Positions 52,224 through 61,665 of a DNA stretch of 64,000 bases are shown here, in pieces (within the stretch, counting starts at the first letter, position 1; the number at the start of each line of letters is the position of its first letter). The stretch is from NCBI GenBank assembly GCA_964487355.1, contig CAZAPS010000005.1:1-64000 (forward strand), read 5' to 3'. The notes under the pieces are model-generated. The model worked only from the letters and a program-made list of their open reading frames with translations, had not been told where the DNA came from and ran no database searches. The stretch comes from JAXGYX01 sp964487355 (GTDB lineage Bacteria > Bacillota > Clostridia > Saccharofermentanales > Fastidiosipilaceae). A program made the position numbers and the translations under genes.

Positions 52224-53087
52224 TCATAATAGATTTTGAACTCCATGATCGCGCAGTTGTTCTTTCATATCCAAGGCGTCGATATCCTGGGTCCCCGCCG
52301 ATTCACATATGATGATCGGTTCCATGCCCAATTCGGCGATGACCGGGGCGAGATCTTTAAAATACGGTCCATAGAGGTAGTCGTCGAAAGTCAAATGACG
52401 AATCTCGCCGGATTTACCATATTCAATTTGGCTAAAATGAATATGCATCCTACACATTCTCTCGTGACCCAACTCTCGTTCGATTCGTTCACAAACCACC
52501 CGATAGTCTTCCGGCTGCCGCAAACCGCCTCCGGTGCGTGCATTCAAATGCCCAAAATCAATGCACGGCAACAGTCGTTCATCCAGAGAGCACAGCGTGA
52601 GAATGTCTTCCAATGACCCCAGTTGGTTTCGTTTGCCTATCAGCTCAGGACAAATGTCGACCTGTTCCAGCAAACCTTCCCCGTCCGCCTCCTCAATGAC
52701 CTCTTTCAACAAAATCGACGCCCGTAGCAGAGCCTCCGAACGCTCAGGCTTGGCCGATCCCGGGTGCACAACAATTCGACGCGCGCCCATTTTAGCCGCG
52801 GCTCGCAATGAATCCAGAATATACATCTTGCTTCTTTGTTGTTTTTCCGGTTCTGTGGTGGCCAGGTTGATATAGTATGGCGCATGTAAGGACAGGTGGA
52901 CGCCATGAAGCGTGGCTTGTTCCTCCAACCTCGCGGCCAAATGGTCGGAGACGCGCACGCCTCTGCCCGCCTGGTACTCAAACGCGTTGAGCCCCTGGGA
53001 ACGAATCCAGCCAAGAACATCACGTGAACCTTTGCCACCTTCTTCAGAATATCGTCTCGGGCTGCCCGCCGTGCCGATATGGATCAT
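52224..53087 (-). CDS. Endonuclease IV-like TIM-barrel protein (AP endonuclease family 2)
   Basis: 287 residues. The barrel metal ligands of the Nfo/xylose-isomerase-like superfamily are visible: SLHAPYYINLA, VVHPGSAK, CPELIGKRNQLG, DFGHLNARTGG, HIHFSQIEYGK and the late IICESAG. It probably cleaves abasic sites in DNA, though a sugar-isomerase role cannot be excluded. It starts within the last codons of yqeG (ATGA overlap), so the two are coupled. Confidence 0.85.
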   Translation of the reverse strand: MIHIGTAGSPRRYSEEGGKGSRDVLGWIRSQGLNAFEYQAGRGVRVSDHLAARLEEQATLHGVHLSLHAPYYINLATTEPEKQQRSKMYILDSLRAAAKMGARRIVVHPGSAKPERSEALLRASILLKEVIEEADGEGLLEQVDICPELIGKRNQLGSLEDILTLCSLDERLLPCIDFGHLNARTGGGLRQPEDYRVVCERIERELGHERMCRMHIHFSQIEYGKSGEIRHLTFDDYLYGPYFKDLAPVIAELGMEPIIICESAGTQDIDALDMKEQLRDHGVQNLL

Positions 53088-53641
53088 TTTTTCCCCTCAC
53101 CATCTAAAATATCATCATATGTCGGAACGCATTGAAAGCGTTTCAATAACCAATTTTCCATAATCCGTTTGACACGAATTTGCGGCGGCTCACCTTTTGT
53201 TCGATGAGGCCGCACGAGGATCGAGCCGATACCCGCCTTCCTCCCCGCCCAGACATCAGTGAAAATCTGATCGCCACAAAGTAGAATCTCATCTTTCGTC
53301 ACGCCGTTTTCCTCTACAGCCTTTTCGATCCCGCGGACGCCCGGTTTCATCGCCATGCCGATGGCCGGCACACCAAGCGAGCGTCCCATCGCCGCCGCCC
53401 GCTCGGATTTCGCGTTCGACAAGATCACCGGAGTCAATCCACTTTGACGAACCCGCTCAAGCTGGCGCGACGCAAACTCAGATTTTTCCCGCTCTCCATG
53501 AACCGTCAAAGTATTGTCAATATCCAGTAGAATCAGGCGATATCCCCGCGCGTGATAATCTTCCAGCGGCAGACGCGATAAATCCGGATAATAGGCATCC
53601 GGACGCCATTTGGTTCGCCAAAATTTTGTGATCAATCCCAC
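53084..53641 (-). CDS. YqeG family HAD-IIIA phosphatase
   Basis: 185 residues. HAD motifs are ILLDIDNTLTVHG (nucleophile Asp), VILSNAKSERA and LLCGDQIFTDVWAGRKAG. YqeG-like enzymes in Firmicutes and cyanobacteria include phosphatidylglycerophosphate phosphatases of the Gep4 type, but the substrate is unproven. The probable start is GTG 53641, eight bases after AAGGAG; GTG 53650 is in frame. Confidence 0.85.
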   Translation of the reverse strand: MGLITKFWRTKWRPDAYYPDLSRLPLEDYHARGYRLILLDIDNTLTVHGEREKSEFASRQLERVRQSGLTPVILSNAKSERAAAMGRSLGVPAIGMAMKPGVRGIEKAVEENGVTKDEILLCGDQIFTDVWAGRKAGIGSILVRPHRTKGEPPQIRVKRIMENWLLKRFQCVPTYDDILDGEGKK

Positions 53642-53753
53642 AACTACCACTCCTTAACTGAGCCATACTCCAAAACGATTATACACGTTTCAGAAAGTAA
53701 TTCTAAAAAACTCACCTCTCAGGCCGGCTTTACCATGAATACCGGGGTATTTC

Positions 53754-53782
53754 TTGTATTTGACAAGCTGTTAAAATATAAT
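53754..53782 (+). promoter_or_regulatory. Sigma-A type promoter of the aspartate kinase gene
   Basis: TTGTAT (53754-53759), a 17-base spacer and TATAAT (53777-53782). The start codon is 33 bases further on, which leaves no room for a lysine riboswitch. Confidence 0.72.
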
Positions 53783-53815
53783 GTCAACGGTTTAAAATTA
53801 AAAGGAGTAATCTGA

Positions 53816-55168
53816 ATGAAGGTTTGTAAATTTGGCGGTTCGTCTTTGGCGGACGCGACACAGATACGCAAGGTGTGCGAAATAATCTTGTCCGACAACG
53901 AGCGGACGGCGGTCATCGTGTCCGCGCCGGGCAAACGGTTTGACAAAGATGTCAAAGTGACTGATCTGTTGATCGCGTTGGCCAACGCGATCGTGTCGGG
54001 ATACGATGGGAAAACAGAACTGAAGGCCGTGATCGATCGATTCCAGGAGATCAGCGATGATTTGGAACTCGATGAGCGCCTGATCACCTCGATCAAAGAT
54101 GATTTGACCGACAGAATCAATGGCTTTGATGGCAACAGCCGTCTCTTGATGGACACCATGAAAGCGGCGGGTGAAGACAACTGCGCGAAGCTGGTCGCGG
54201 CTTACCTTTGTTCAATCGGCCAGGACGCCCACTACGTGGATCCATACGACGCCGGTTTCTTCCTGTCCAACCAGGATGGGCGGGTGGTGGTCGGACCACA
54301 TACCTACGCCAATCTCGCGAAATTGCGTCAACGCACCGGACTATTGATTTTTCCGGGTTTTTTCGGCTATAGCGAGAAACGTGAAGTCATCACATTTTCG
54401 CGCGGTGGATCCGACATCACGGGATCAATCCTGGCGGCGGCGCTGAAGGCCACAATTTATGAGAATTGGACGGACGTGGACAATGTCTATTCAGTCAATC
54501 CGTCGTTGGTAAAAGACCCCCATCCGATCAAAGAGTTGACCTATGATGAAATGCGGGAATTGGCGTACGCCGGTTTTACCGTGCTGCATGAAGAAGCGCT
54601 GGAGCCTGCCTTTCGGAATAATATTCCCGTCAACATCCGCAACACTAACAATCCTTCCTCGGACGGCACCATGATCGTCCAAAGTCGAAAAAATTACGAA
54701 GGCGTGCTGACCGGAATCGCGGGTAAAAAAGGCTTCACCATCTTGCACATCAGTAAATATTTGATGAATGGAGAGATTGGATTTGCCTTCAAAGTTTTGC
54801 AGATATTGGCCGACCTGCACATACCTTTTGAACATATGCCGTCCGGCATCGATTCTCTGTCCATCGTGATGCGCGACGAGGTATTCCCTGTTGAAAAAGA
54901 AAAAATTGTGATCGACCGCCTCATGAATGAGCTGAATGTGGACGACGTGCACTCACAGCGCGGCATCGCGATCGTCATGATCGTCGGTTCGGCCATGGAA
55001 CAGACGGTGGGTGTCACGGCGCGCGCCTGCAATTCGTTGAGCCACGCCGGCGTCAACCTGGAATTGATCATCCAGGGAGCTTCAGAGACCAGCGTGTTGT
55101 TCGGTGTGCGCAGCGAGTTTTGCAACCTGGCCGTGCAGGTTCTATATCACGAATTTTTCCCATTTTAA
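53816..55168 (+). CDS. lysC: Aspartate kinase
   Basis: 450 residues, monofunctional. Kinase motif VCKFGGSSLADA at the start, FSRGGSDITGSILAAAL and YENWTDVDNVYSVNP in the core, and two ACT domains at the end (GFTILHISKYLM region and IAIVMIVGSAM region). It makes aspartyl phosphate for the Lys/Thr/Met pathways. It is a single-gene unit with its own promoter and a downstream hairpin; feedback is expected through the ACT domains. Confidence 0.93.
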   Translation: MKVCKFGGSSLADATQIRKVCEIILSDNERTAVIVSAPGKRFDKDVKVTDLLIALANAIVSGYDGKTELKAVIDRFQEISDDLELDERLITSIKDDLTDRINGFDGNSRLLMDTMKAAGEDNCAKLVAAYLCSIGQDAHYVDPYDAGFFLSNQDGRVVVGPHTYANLAKLRQRTGLLIFPGFFGYSEKREVITFSRGGSDITGSILAAALKATIYENWTDVDNVYSVNPSLVKDPHPIKELTYDEMRELAYAGFTVLHEEALEPAFRNNIPVNIRNTNNPSSDGTMIVQSRKNYEGVLTGIAGKKGFTILHISKYLMNGEIGFAFKVLQILADLHIPFEHMPSGIDSLSIVMRDEVFPVEKEKIVIDRLMNELNVDDVHSQRGIAIVMIVGSAMEQTVGVTARACNSLSHAGVNLELIIQGASETSVLFGVRSEFCNLAVQVLYHEFFPF

Positions 55169-55204
55169 TCTGATTAGCCGGTCAATCGGTCAGCTAATCA
55201 GATT
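55167..55204 (+). repeat. Hairpin at the end of the aspartate kinase gene
   Basis: AATCTGATTAGC (55167-55178) and GCTAATCAGATT (55193-55204) form a 12-base stem with a 14-base loop that overlaps the stop codon. No T run follows, so it is more likely an RNA-stabilising hairpin than a terminator. Confidence 0.6.
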
Positions 55205-55220
55205 GAGTGAGTTTAACGTA

Positions 55221-55270
55221 AAAAACAAGAGGGTGGCTTTTGTCAATATGACAGCGGCCGCCCTCTTTTC
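55221..55270. terminator. Bidirectional intrinsic terminator
   Basis: AAGAGGGTGGC (55227-55237) pairs with GCCGCCCTCTT (55257-55267) with one wobble. An inner TGTCA/TGACA hairpin sits in the loop. A and T runs flank both sides, serving the convergent aspartate kinase and deacetylase-like genes. Confidence 0.75.
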
Positions 55271-55291
55271 TATCGTTCGCCGGATCCGGCG

Positions 55292-56659
55292 TCAGTCAGA
55301 CGCGCCCAGTGATCGGGGGCGGGCGCCGTCATAGATGTCTTCCGCCCGCAACAGCCAACTTAGTCTGCCACCTCTCAGGATTGAACCACTGACCAACTGA
55401 CAATCCATATAGATGTAGTTGTTCTTATGATACAAATATGGCTTGGGTCCNNNNNNNNNNNNNNNNNNNNNNNNNNNNNNNNNNNNNNNNNNNNNNNNNN
55501 NNNNNNNNNNNNNNNNNNNNNNNNNNNNNNNNNNNNNNNNNNNNNNNNNNTTGAAACTTCCGTCGGTTTTCAACAAGGAGGATTCGGAAATCAAAATATA
55601 GTCTTGATCATATAATTGCTTCAGCATCGCGCTGAATTCTTTGGAAGTCAGTCGATTGAGGTCGGCGTTCTTGGCCCATTGGTCCCCATCGAACGCCTCC
55701 TCCGGGTTAGTGATCAGCGGATGGACGACCAGGTGGACAACCTGTCCTCTCCACTGCACAAGATCTTCCGGAATCTTGCGCCTCACATCCTGTTCATATG
55801 CGGCCAGACTGACATCGTCAGGATAGAGTTTGCGCAATGTGGAAAGAAAGCTGTTCGCGGTAAAGATCCGATCATTTTCAATCATGATGGACAGATCCTC
55901 CAACAAAACCGGCTTTAACTCATCGATCATCGAATTGTACAGCAATGTGGTTTGTTCGTAAGCGAAGCCACTTTTAACGACCTCTTTATCGTCCAGTATC
56001 TCGCGCATCTTCAAAGCGGCCGCCAACTTGTCGTTCGAGCCGTCGAGCCGGACAGCCTCGCTAAAACGCAGCTGAACCAACTCCATCTGTTCGATGTTTT
56101 CGCGAAACTCCGCGATTTGATCTTGGATCAGACCGCTTGCTTCCAAGGCCGCGAACATCGCGTCCGCCCGCGAGGGTTCAAGGTCGCCATTCAGCACGTC
56201 CCCCGAGATTGACTGTAGAGCGCCGGCCAGTCGGGCCACGGCCAGACCTTGAACACCGCTTAGGAAGTCAATTTCTCTGTCGGACAGTGAAGGCCGTTCC
56301 TCAGAGCGGATGCGATTCAAAATGTCGTCAATTTCAGCAAAAATCATACTTTCGGTATCCAATTTAAGAATTTCAAATTCATGAGGTTGGTTAAAAAACC
56401 CCGATTTTTCGAGTGATTTTTGCTGGATTTTTGAATAAATCTCCATTGCCCCGGCATAATTTTCCTCAGTCCACGTCGCGTTGAACTCAGACTGCATTTG
56501 GGTGGCCTGTTGAGCGGGATAGAGGCGTATGTAGACAACTCCCGCCAACAAGAGCAAGATCATCAAAATCAATATGAAAACAGTTTTAAACTTCCTCGCC
56601 TGTTGTTTTTTTTTCGCGTCCTGTTCAATGCGCTCAGTCCGCCTTGGTTTAATCTTCAT
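55292..56659 (-). CDS. Polysaccharide deacetylase-like membrane protein, interrupted by an assembly gap
   Basis: From ATG 56659 (GGAGG nine bases upstream): a basic N-terminus, one transmembrane helix (TVFILILMILLLLAGVVYI), then about 250 residues of helical linker. The segment VVHLVVHPLITNPEEAFDGD and FSAMLKQLYDQDYILISESSLL follow, which resembles the start of the clostridial NodB-type deacetylase domain. At 55451-55550 the sequence is N. After it GPKPYLYHKNNYIYM and AEDIYDGARP read like the end of the same family. The catalytic Asp and His motifs must lie in the gap, which is probably larger than 100 bases. The function as a wall or glycan deacetylase is inferred. Confidence 0.6.
   Translation of the reverse strand: MKIKPRRTERIEQDAKKKQQARKFKTVFILILMILLLLAGVVYIRLYPAQQATQMQSEFNATWTEENYAGAMEIYSKIQQKSLEKSGFFNQPHEFEILKLDTESMIFAEIDDILNRIRSEERPSLSDREIDFLSGVQGLAVARLAGALQSISGDVLNGDLEPSRADAMFAALEASGLIQDQIAEFRENIEQMELVQLRFSEAVRLDGSNDKLAAALKMREILDDKEVVKSGFAYEQTTLLYNSMIDELKPVLLEDLSIMIENDRIFTANSFLSTLRKLYPDDVSLAAYEQDVRRKIPEDLVQWRGQVVHLVVHPLITNPEEAFDGDQWAKNADLNRLTSKEFSAMLKQLYDQDYILISESSLLKTDGSFXXXXXXXXXXXXXXXXXXXXXXXXXXXXXXXXXXGPKPYLYHKNNYIYMDCQLVSGSILRGGRLSWLLRAEDIYDGARPRSLGASD
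55451..55550. other. Assembly gap of 100 N
   Basis: Exactly 100 undetermined bases, the conventional size for a gap of unknown length. It interrupts the deacetylase-like gene. The length and reading frame across it cannot be trusted. Confidence 0.99.
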
Positions 56660-58982
56660 TTTTCGAAGCCTCCGCATCTGAAGTCGCGGTCATTTCACTC
56701 AGGCCAATCTGCCTATATTCCAAAGTGTCTTCTTTAAGATAATATCCAATGTGCGGAATTTTTCGGATGCGATAATGTTCCGCGTCTTCCAAATCCTCCC
56801 GCACTTCAAGCGCCGATTTAAACAAAACCACATCCCCTCTGCGCTTGCCGGACAGCACCTGCACGCCGACCGTGCCACGCGTGACTTTTTCGGAAATTAA
56901 ATCCGCGTCAAACAAAACGGCTTTGTTTGTGTCGGAAAGCATAAACACATCGTCGGCACACTTCGCATCGGCATTCGGCGCGTCCATCAACTGCGCCGTT
57001 TCCTCCTCGGTCATCTCGTCGACCGAACGAATCAGCGCGAAACCGACAACGGGGGAAGCGTCACTAAACGCTTTGACCAGTTTCTTGCGTTTGGTTTTCG
57101 TCTGATATGAATTAAGTGGCAACCGCGCCACCTTGCCATTGCGAAAACCAACCAACAGGCTGCCCAGGTAATCTTCTCCCGGAGCGATCATGAACAGCGG
57201 CAACTCGCCTTCGTCCATTTCCAACTCATTGGGCAAATAGGCGCCCAGATCGGACGGTCTTTGGTCCTCAAACTCATGCAGGAAAACTTTATAGGCGTTG
57301 CATTGATTGGTCAAAAAGATGAGTTCGCCGCGATTGGTCGCGGCCACTTCCCCGACAATCTCGTCATCTTCTTTTGTCTTGAGTTCTCCCGCGCTGCGCA
57401 GAGATGTCAAGGCCAGCTTCTTCAGATAACCATCCCGGGTCAAAAACGCCTTCAGACGAAAATCTTTGATCAGATCCTCTTCGGTCAGCATTTCCACATC
57501 GTCCAGATCAACCAGCTCGGTGCGGCGGGGCTGACCGTACTGTTCAGCGACTCTCAGCAAAGTCTCTTTGATATCCGCGTCGATCAGTGAAGGATCGGCG
57601 AGCTTTTTTTTGAGCAAGCGGATTTCCGTCTTCAGTTTTTTGATATCGGCTGTGCGCCGCAAAATATGCTGGCGGTTGAGGTTTCGCAGTTTGATCTCGG
57701 CGACATATTCCGCCTGTATCTCATCGATGCCAAATCCTTCCATAAGATTGGGCACGACCTCTTCTTCCAATTCCGTCTGCCGAACGATCCGGACCGCTTT
57801 GTCTATGTCAAGCAGGATCTGTTCCAGGCCGACAAGCAGATGCAGGCGATCTTGTTTGCTCCTGAGGTCAAAGCCCACCTCTCTGCGTACCGCTCCGCGG
57901 CGAAAAATCAGCCATTCGGCCAATATTTGACGCACACCCATCACCCGTGGATGTCCATTGACCAGTATATTAAAATTACAGGAAAAAGATGAAACCAACG
58001 GTGTGGACGCGAACAGCTTTTTCATCACCTGGTCCGGATCCGCCGTCCGCCGGTAATCTATCGTCACTTTGAGGCCATTCAAATCTGTCTCATCACGGAC
58101 GTCGAGCACCTCTTTGAGTTTTCCCGATTTGATCTGTCGGCCAATGTCCTCAATGATCTGCTCAATCGTGGTTGAATACGGGATCTCGCTGACCTCGATC
58201 AGATTGTTCTTGCGGTCGACAGTGTAGCGTCCCCTCAGCTTGAACCCACCTCGTCCGGTTTGATAAATCGTCTTCATCTGCTCACGGTCATAGAGCAGCT
58301 CACCACCGCCTGAAAAATCCGGTGCGGGCATGATGTCCAGCAGATCACAGGAAGGATCATCAATAAAGGCGACGGTGGCCTTGCAGACCTCCTCGAGATT
58401 GAATGAGCAAACATTGCTCGCCATGCCGACCGCTATCCCCTGATTCGAGTTGATCAGCACCGATGGGAAGGAGACCGGCAAAAGCAGCGGCTCTTTTAAC
58501 GTCCCGTCGTAATTGTCGATCAGATCGACCGCGTCCCGATCAATGCCGGCAAAGATCTCGCGGCAAAATGGTTCCAGCGCGACTTCGGTATAGCGTGGCG
58601 CGGCGTACTGCATATCGCGAGAATACTGTTTGCCGAAATTACCTTTGGAGTCCACATAAGGATGAAGCAGCGCCTCATTGCCTCTCGTCAGGCGCACCAT
58701 TGTCTCATAAATCGCCTGGTCGCCGTGTGGATTCAGTTTCATCGTCTGACCAACGACATTGGCGGATTTCGTGCGCGTGCCTGTCTGCAAGCCCATTTTA
58801 TACATCGTGTACAGCAGTTTTCGATGCGAAGGCTTAAACCCGTCTATTTCAGGAATGGCGCGGGAAACGATGACGCTCATCGCGTATGGCATGTAGTTTT
58901 GCTCGAGCGTGTCCGTTATGATTTCCTCGGTCAGGTAGGGTTCCGCCACCGGCCGGACCGGTTCTTTTGATTGTTTTGCCAT
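56649..58982 (-). CDS. parC: Type IIA topoisomerase subunit A (ParC/GyrA-like, divergent)
   Basis: 777 residues. The breakage-reunion domain has SHRKLLYTMYKMGLQTGTRTKSANVVGQTMKLNP-type segments, with the active tyrosine in AAPRYTEVALE, GIAVGMASNVCSFNLEEV, and a long coiled coil. The C-terminal part has a shortened beta-propeller region without a clear GyrA box, which favours topoisomerase IV. It cuts and rejoins DNA with the subunit encoded at 59049-61031. ATG 58982 lies three bases after GAGGAG. It overlaps the deacetylase-like gene by 11 bases. Confidence 0.88.
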   Translation of the reverse strand: MAKQSKEPVRPVAEPYLTEEIITDTLEQNYMPYAMSVIVSRAIPEIDGFKPSHRKLLYTMYKMGLQTGTRTKSANVVGQTMKLNPHGDQAIYETMVRLTRGNEALLHPYVDSKGNFGKQYSRDMQYAAPRYTEVALEPFCREIFAGIDRDAVDLIDNYDGTLKEPLLLPVSFPSVLINSNQGIAVGMASNVCSFNLEEVCKATVAFIDDPSCDLLDIMPAPDFSGGGELLYDREQMKTIYQTGRGGFKLRGRYTVDRKNNLIEVSEIPYSTTIEQIIEDIGRQIKSGKLKEVLDVRDETDLNGLKVTIDYRRTADPDQVMKKLFASTPLVSSFSCNFNILVNGHPRVMGVRQILAEWLIFRRGAVRREVGFDLRSKQDRLHLLVGLEQILLDIDKAVRIVRQTELEEEVVPNLMEGFGIDEIQAEYVAEIKLRNLNRQHILRRTADIKKLKTEIRLLKKKLADPSLIDADIKETLLRVAEQYGQPRRTELVDLDDVEMLTEEDLIKDFRLKAFLTRDGYLKKLALTSLRSAGELKTKEDDEIVGEVAATNRGELIFLTNQCNAYKVFLHEFEDQRPSDLGAYLPNELEMDEGELPLFMIAPGEDYLGSLLVGFRNGKVARLPLNSYQTKTKRKKLVKAFSDASPVVGFALIRSVDEMTEEETAQLMDAPNADAKCADDVFMLSDTNKAVLFDADLISEKVTRGTVGVQVLSGKRRGDVVLFKSALEVREDLEDAEHYRIRKIPHIGYYLKEDTLEYRQIGLSEMTATSDAEASKNED

Positions 58983-59048
58983 TTACTCCTCTGCTTCTTG
59001 TCCCTATCATGTCAATCGTCCATGGTTGATTTTGGTATCTGAGACCGC

Positions 59049-61031
59049 TCAATTGACATCCAACATTTCCATATAAAGATGTCCATTATCCTCAATATGC
59101 TGTTTTCTACCCTGAAGATTGTCACCCAACAGCACATCGAACATGTCAGCCATTTTCTGTGGCTCGTCCGGACAGACTTGAACCATCCGCCTGGTCGCCG
59201 GGTTCATCGTGGTCTTCCACATCATTTCCGGTTGGTTCTCACCCAACCCCTTTGACCGCTGAACAATACATTTAGTTGGATCCAGGCGGGTCAAAATCTC
59301 CACGCGCTCCGCCTCGGAATACGCGAAATGAGTCTCGACCTCCCGTCCCTTGTGCTTGCTGATCTCAAATAGCGGCGACTTCGCGATATAGATCTTGCCT
59401 TCCTGTATCAAAGTTGGCGTCAAACGATAGAACATCGCCAACACCAGCGTGCGGATCTGAAACCCGTCGACATCGGCGTCGGTGCAGATGATGACTTTAT
59501 CCCAGCGCAGCGCGGACAGGTCAAACACAGCGATATCCTTGTGTTTACCGGATATTTCAACTCCGCAGCCCAGGACTTTGATCAGGTCGGTGATGATCTC
59601 ACTTTTGAATATGGTCGCCAAATCCGCCTTGAGACAGTTTAGAATCTTGCCGCGGATCGGCATGATCGCCTGAAATTCAGCATCTCGTCCAAGTTTGGTC
59701 GAGCCAAGCGCCGAGTCACCCTCCACAATATAGAGCTCACGCCGGCTCACATCCTTGGTTCGGCAATCGACAAATTTCTTGACCCGGTTGGTTATGTCCA
59801 TCGTTCCGGTCAATTTCTTCTTGATATTCAAGCGGGCGCTTTCGGCGGATTCCCGGCTCCGTTTGTTGATCAGCACCTGATCCAACACTTTGTCGGCGTC
59901 CGCGAAATTCTCGATCCCCCAGATTTCCAGGTTGCTTCTCAATAATTCAGTCATGAATTCCTGGATAAATCGATTGTTGATCGCCTTTTTAGTTTGATTT
60001 TCATAGCTGGTCATTGTGGAAAATGAATTCGACACCAAAATCAGGCTCTCCTGAATATCGATAAACGTCAGCTTTGACTCGTTATTTTTATATTTTCCAC
60101 GCTCTCTGCACAGCTTGTCCAGGATTGAGACGAAAGCTGAACGCACAGCTTTGTCGGGAGACCCGCCGTACTCCAAATAGCTTGAGTTATGAAAGTATTC
60201 CAGCGTCGCGTTTTCGTTGTTGAAACAAAAAGCCAGCTCCGCGCGCACTTTATAATCTTCGCGGTCGGATCGGTCCCGTCCTCTGCCTTCGCTTGAGAAG
60301 TAGACCGGTTCGGTCAGCCCCTTGTCCTCATCGAGCTCCTCCAGATATCCGACAACACCTTGCGGATATTGATAGGTCTCGTGCGTGTCGGTAACCTCGT
60401 CATCGAAGATGAATGTGACGCCCGCGTTGACGACGGCCTGGCGTTTCAAGGTCAGTTGGAAATACTCCAGCGGAATGCGAATATCGGTAAACACGTCTAT
60501 ATCCGGCAACCAGCGTTGAATCGTGCCGGTACGCAAAAATCGGGTTTCCTCTTTTTTCAGTCCGCCTACATTTTCGCCTTTTTCAAAATGAAGTCCGTAT
60601 TTATAGCCGTCGCGCATGACCGTGACGTCAAACCAGGCAGAAGCGTACTGGGTCGCGCAGGCGCCCAAACCATTCAATCCCAGACTGAACTCATAGTTTT
60701 CCCCGCGCACGTTGTTGTATTTGCCTCCGGCATACAGCTCGCAATAGACCAGCTCCCAATTGTAGCGATTCTCGTTGTTGTTGAAGTCAACCGGAATGCC
60801 GCGCCCGAAGTCCTCGATCTCCATGGAGTAGTCGGCGAATCGACGTACGTGAATCGTGTCTCCGTATCCTTCACGCGCCTCGTCGATGGAGTTGGATAAA
60901 ATCTCAAAAAACGAATGCTGACAACCTTCTATGTTGTCCGATCCGAAAATAACAGCCGGTCTCAAGCGAACTCGATCCGCCCCTTTCAGCTGCGAAATGC
61001 TCTCATTGTCATATGTTTTTTTTGATGGCAT
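59049..61031 (-). CDS. parE: Type IIA topoisomerase subunit B (ParE/GyrB-like, divergent)
   Basis: 660 residues. A GHKL ATPase (FEILSNSIDEAREG, DFGRGIPVDF, GLNGLGACATQYAS), then the transducer and the TOPRIM domain with EGDSALGSTKLGRD and CTDADVDGFQIRTL. The usual forms are EGDSAGGSAKQGRD and TDADVDGAHIRTL, so this is a divergent clade known in Clostridia. It partners the ParC-like subunit 66 bases downstream. ATG 61031 follows AAAGGA. The assignment as ParE rather than GyrB rests on the divergence and the pairing. Confidence 0.88.
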   Translation of the reverse strand: MPSKKTYDNESISQLKGADRVRLRPAVIFGSDNIEGCQHSFFEILSNSIDEAREGYGDTIHVRRFADYSMEIEDFGRGIPVDFNNNENRYNWELVYCELYAGGKYNNVRGENYEFSLGLNGLGACATQYASAWFDVTVMRDGYKYGLHFEKGENVGGLKKEETRFLRTGTIQRWLPDIDVFTDIRIPLEYFQLTLKRQAVVNAGVTFIFDDEVTDTHETYQYPQGVVGYLEELDEDKGLTEPVYFSSEGRGRDRSDREDYKVRAELAFCFNNENATLEYFHNSSYLEYGGSPDKAVRSAFVSILDKLCRERGKYKNNESKLTFIDIQESLILVSNSFSTMTSYENQTKKAINNRFIQEFMTELLRSNLEIWGIENFADADKVLDQVLINKRSRESAESARLNIKKKLTGTMDITNRVKKFVDCRTKDVSRRELYIVEGDSALGSTKLGRDAEFQAIMPIRGKILNCLKADLATIFKSEIITDLIKVLGCGVEISGKHKDIAVFDLSALRWDKVIICTDADVDGFQIRTLVLAMFYRLTPTLIQEGKIYIAKSPLFEISKHKGREVETHFAYSEAERVEILTRLDPTKCIVQRSKGLGENQPEMMWKTTMNPATRRMVQVCPDEPQKMADMFDVLLGDNLQGRKQHIEDNGHLYMEMLDVN

Positions 61032-61081
61032 GTAATTCCTTTCAAATGATGGTTGCTATTCGTGTTCTGAATGACAAACAA

Positions 61082-61108
61082 CTTAAAAGCGCCCGCACCG
61101 GACGCTTT
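61082..61108 (-). terminator. Intrinsic terminator after ilvN
   Basis: On the minus strand AAAGCGTCCG (61108-61099) pairs with CGGGCGCTTT (61095-61086) through one U-G wobble, with a three-base loop, and runs into TTTTAAG. The wobble forms only on the minus strand, matching ilvBN transcription. Confidence 0.65.
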
Positions 61109-61155
61109 ATAAGTATACTCGATATCGCGCCGTGTCGCGGCTCAGTTGCGCAAAA

Positions 61156-61662
61156 TCAGAAAAAAGACTCAATGGCGACCGCGCCGCCGCGGACAACCTC
61201 AATGCGGTTGAGGAAAAAACGCCGCAGCAGGTCGATCAACTCGTTGTTTCTCTCTTCGCACTGCACCAGCTGTACGATCGCGCGGTTTTTATCGTAGTCG
61301 ACAATGTCGATCGGATAGACACCCGCCAGGCGGTACAGCTCTTTTTTATCTTGCTCGGACATGCTGTTGATTTTAATAAACAACACCTCTTTACTGTGCA
61401 GTGAAGCACTCGTGATGTCAATCACTTTGATCACTTCAATGCTGCGGTTGAGCTGTTTGGTGATCTGCTCAAAAGTCTTGTCATCGCTCGTCAGGCCGAT
61501 GGTCATCCGACTGATCGTCGGATCTTCGGTCTCGCCCACCGTCAGACTGTCAAGATTATAGAGTTTGCTGGAAAACAGACCGGATATTTTCGCCAGCACG
61601 CCGATGCGGTTTTCGACAAACAAAGAAAGCCAACGTTTTTTTGTATCATTCATTTTCAGCAC
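61156..61662 (-). CDS. ilvN: Acetolactate synthase small (regulatory) subunit
   Basis: 168 residues. An N-terminal ACT domain (LSLFVENRIGVLAKISGLFSS, then LDSLTVGETEDPTISRMTIG) and a C-terminal domain with ELYRLAGVYPIDIVDYDK. It binds valine and tunes the catalytic subunit. It follows ilvB with a three-base gap. Confidence 0.93.
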   Translation of the reverse strand: MLKMNDTKKRWLSLFVENRIGVLAKISGLFSSKLYNLDSLTVGETEDPTISRMTIGLTSDDKTFEQITKQLNRSIEVIKVIDITSASLHSKEVLFIKINSMSEQDKKELYRLAGVYPIDIVDYDKNRAIVQLVQCEERNNELIDLLRRFFLNRIEVVRGGAVAIESFF

Positions 61663-61665
61663 TCC

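Noticed and set aside
53651..53815. Lysine riboswitch upstream of the aspartate kinase gene
   Set aside because: The promoter found at 53754-53782 leaves only about 30 bases of leader, and no lysine-aptamer pattern is visible.
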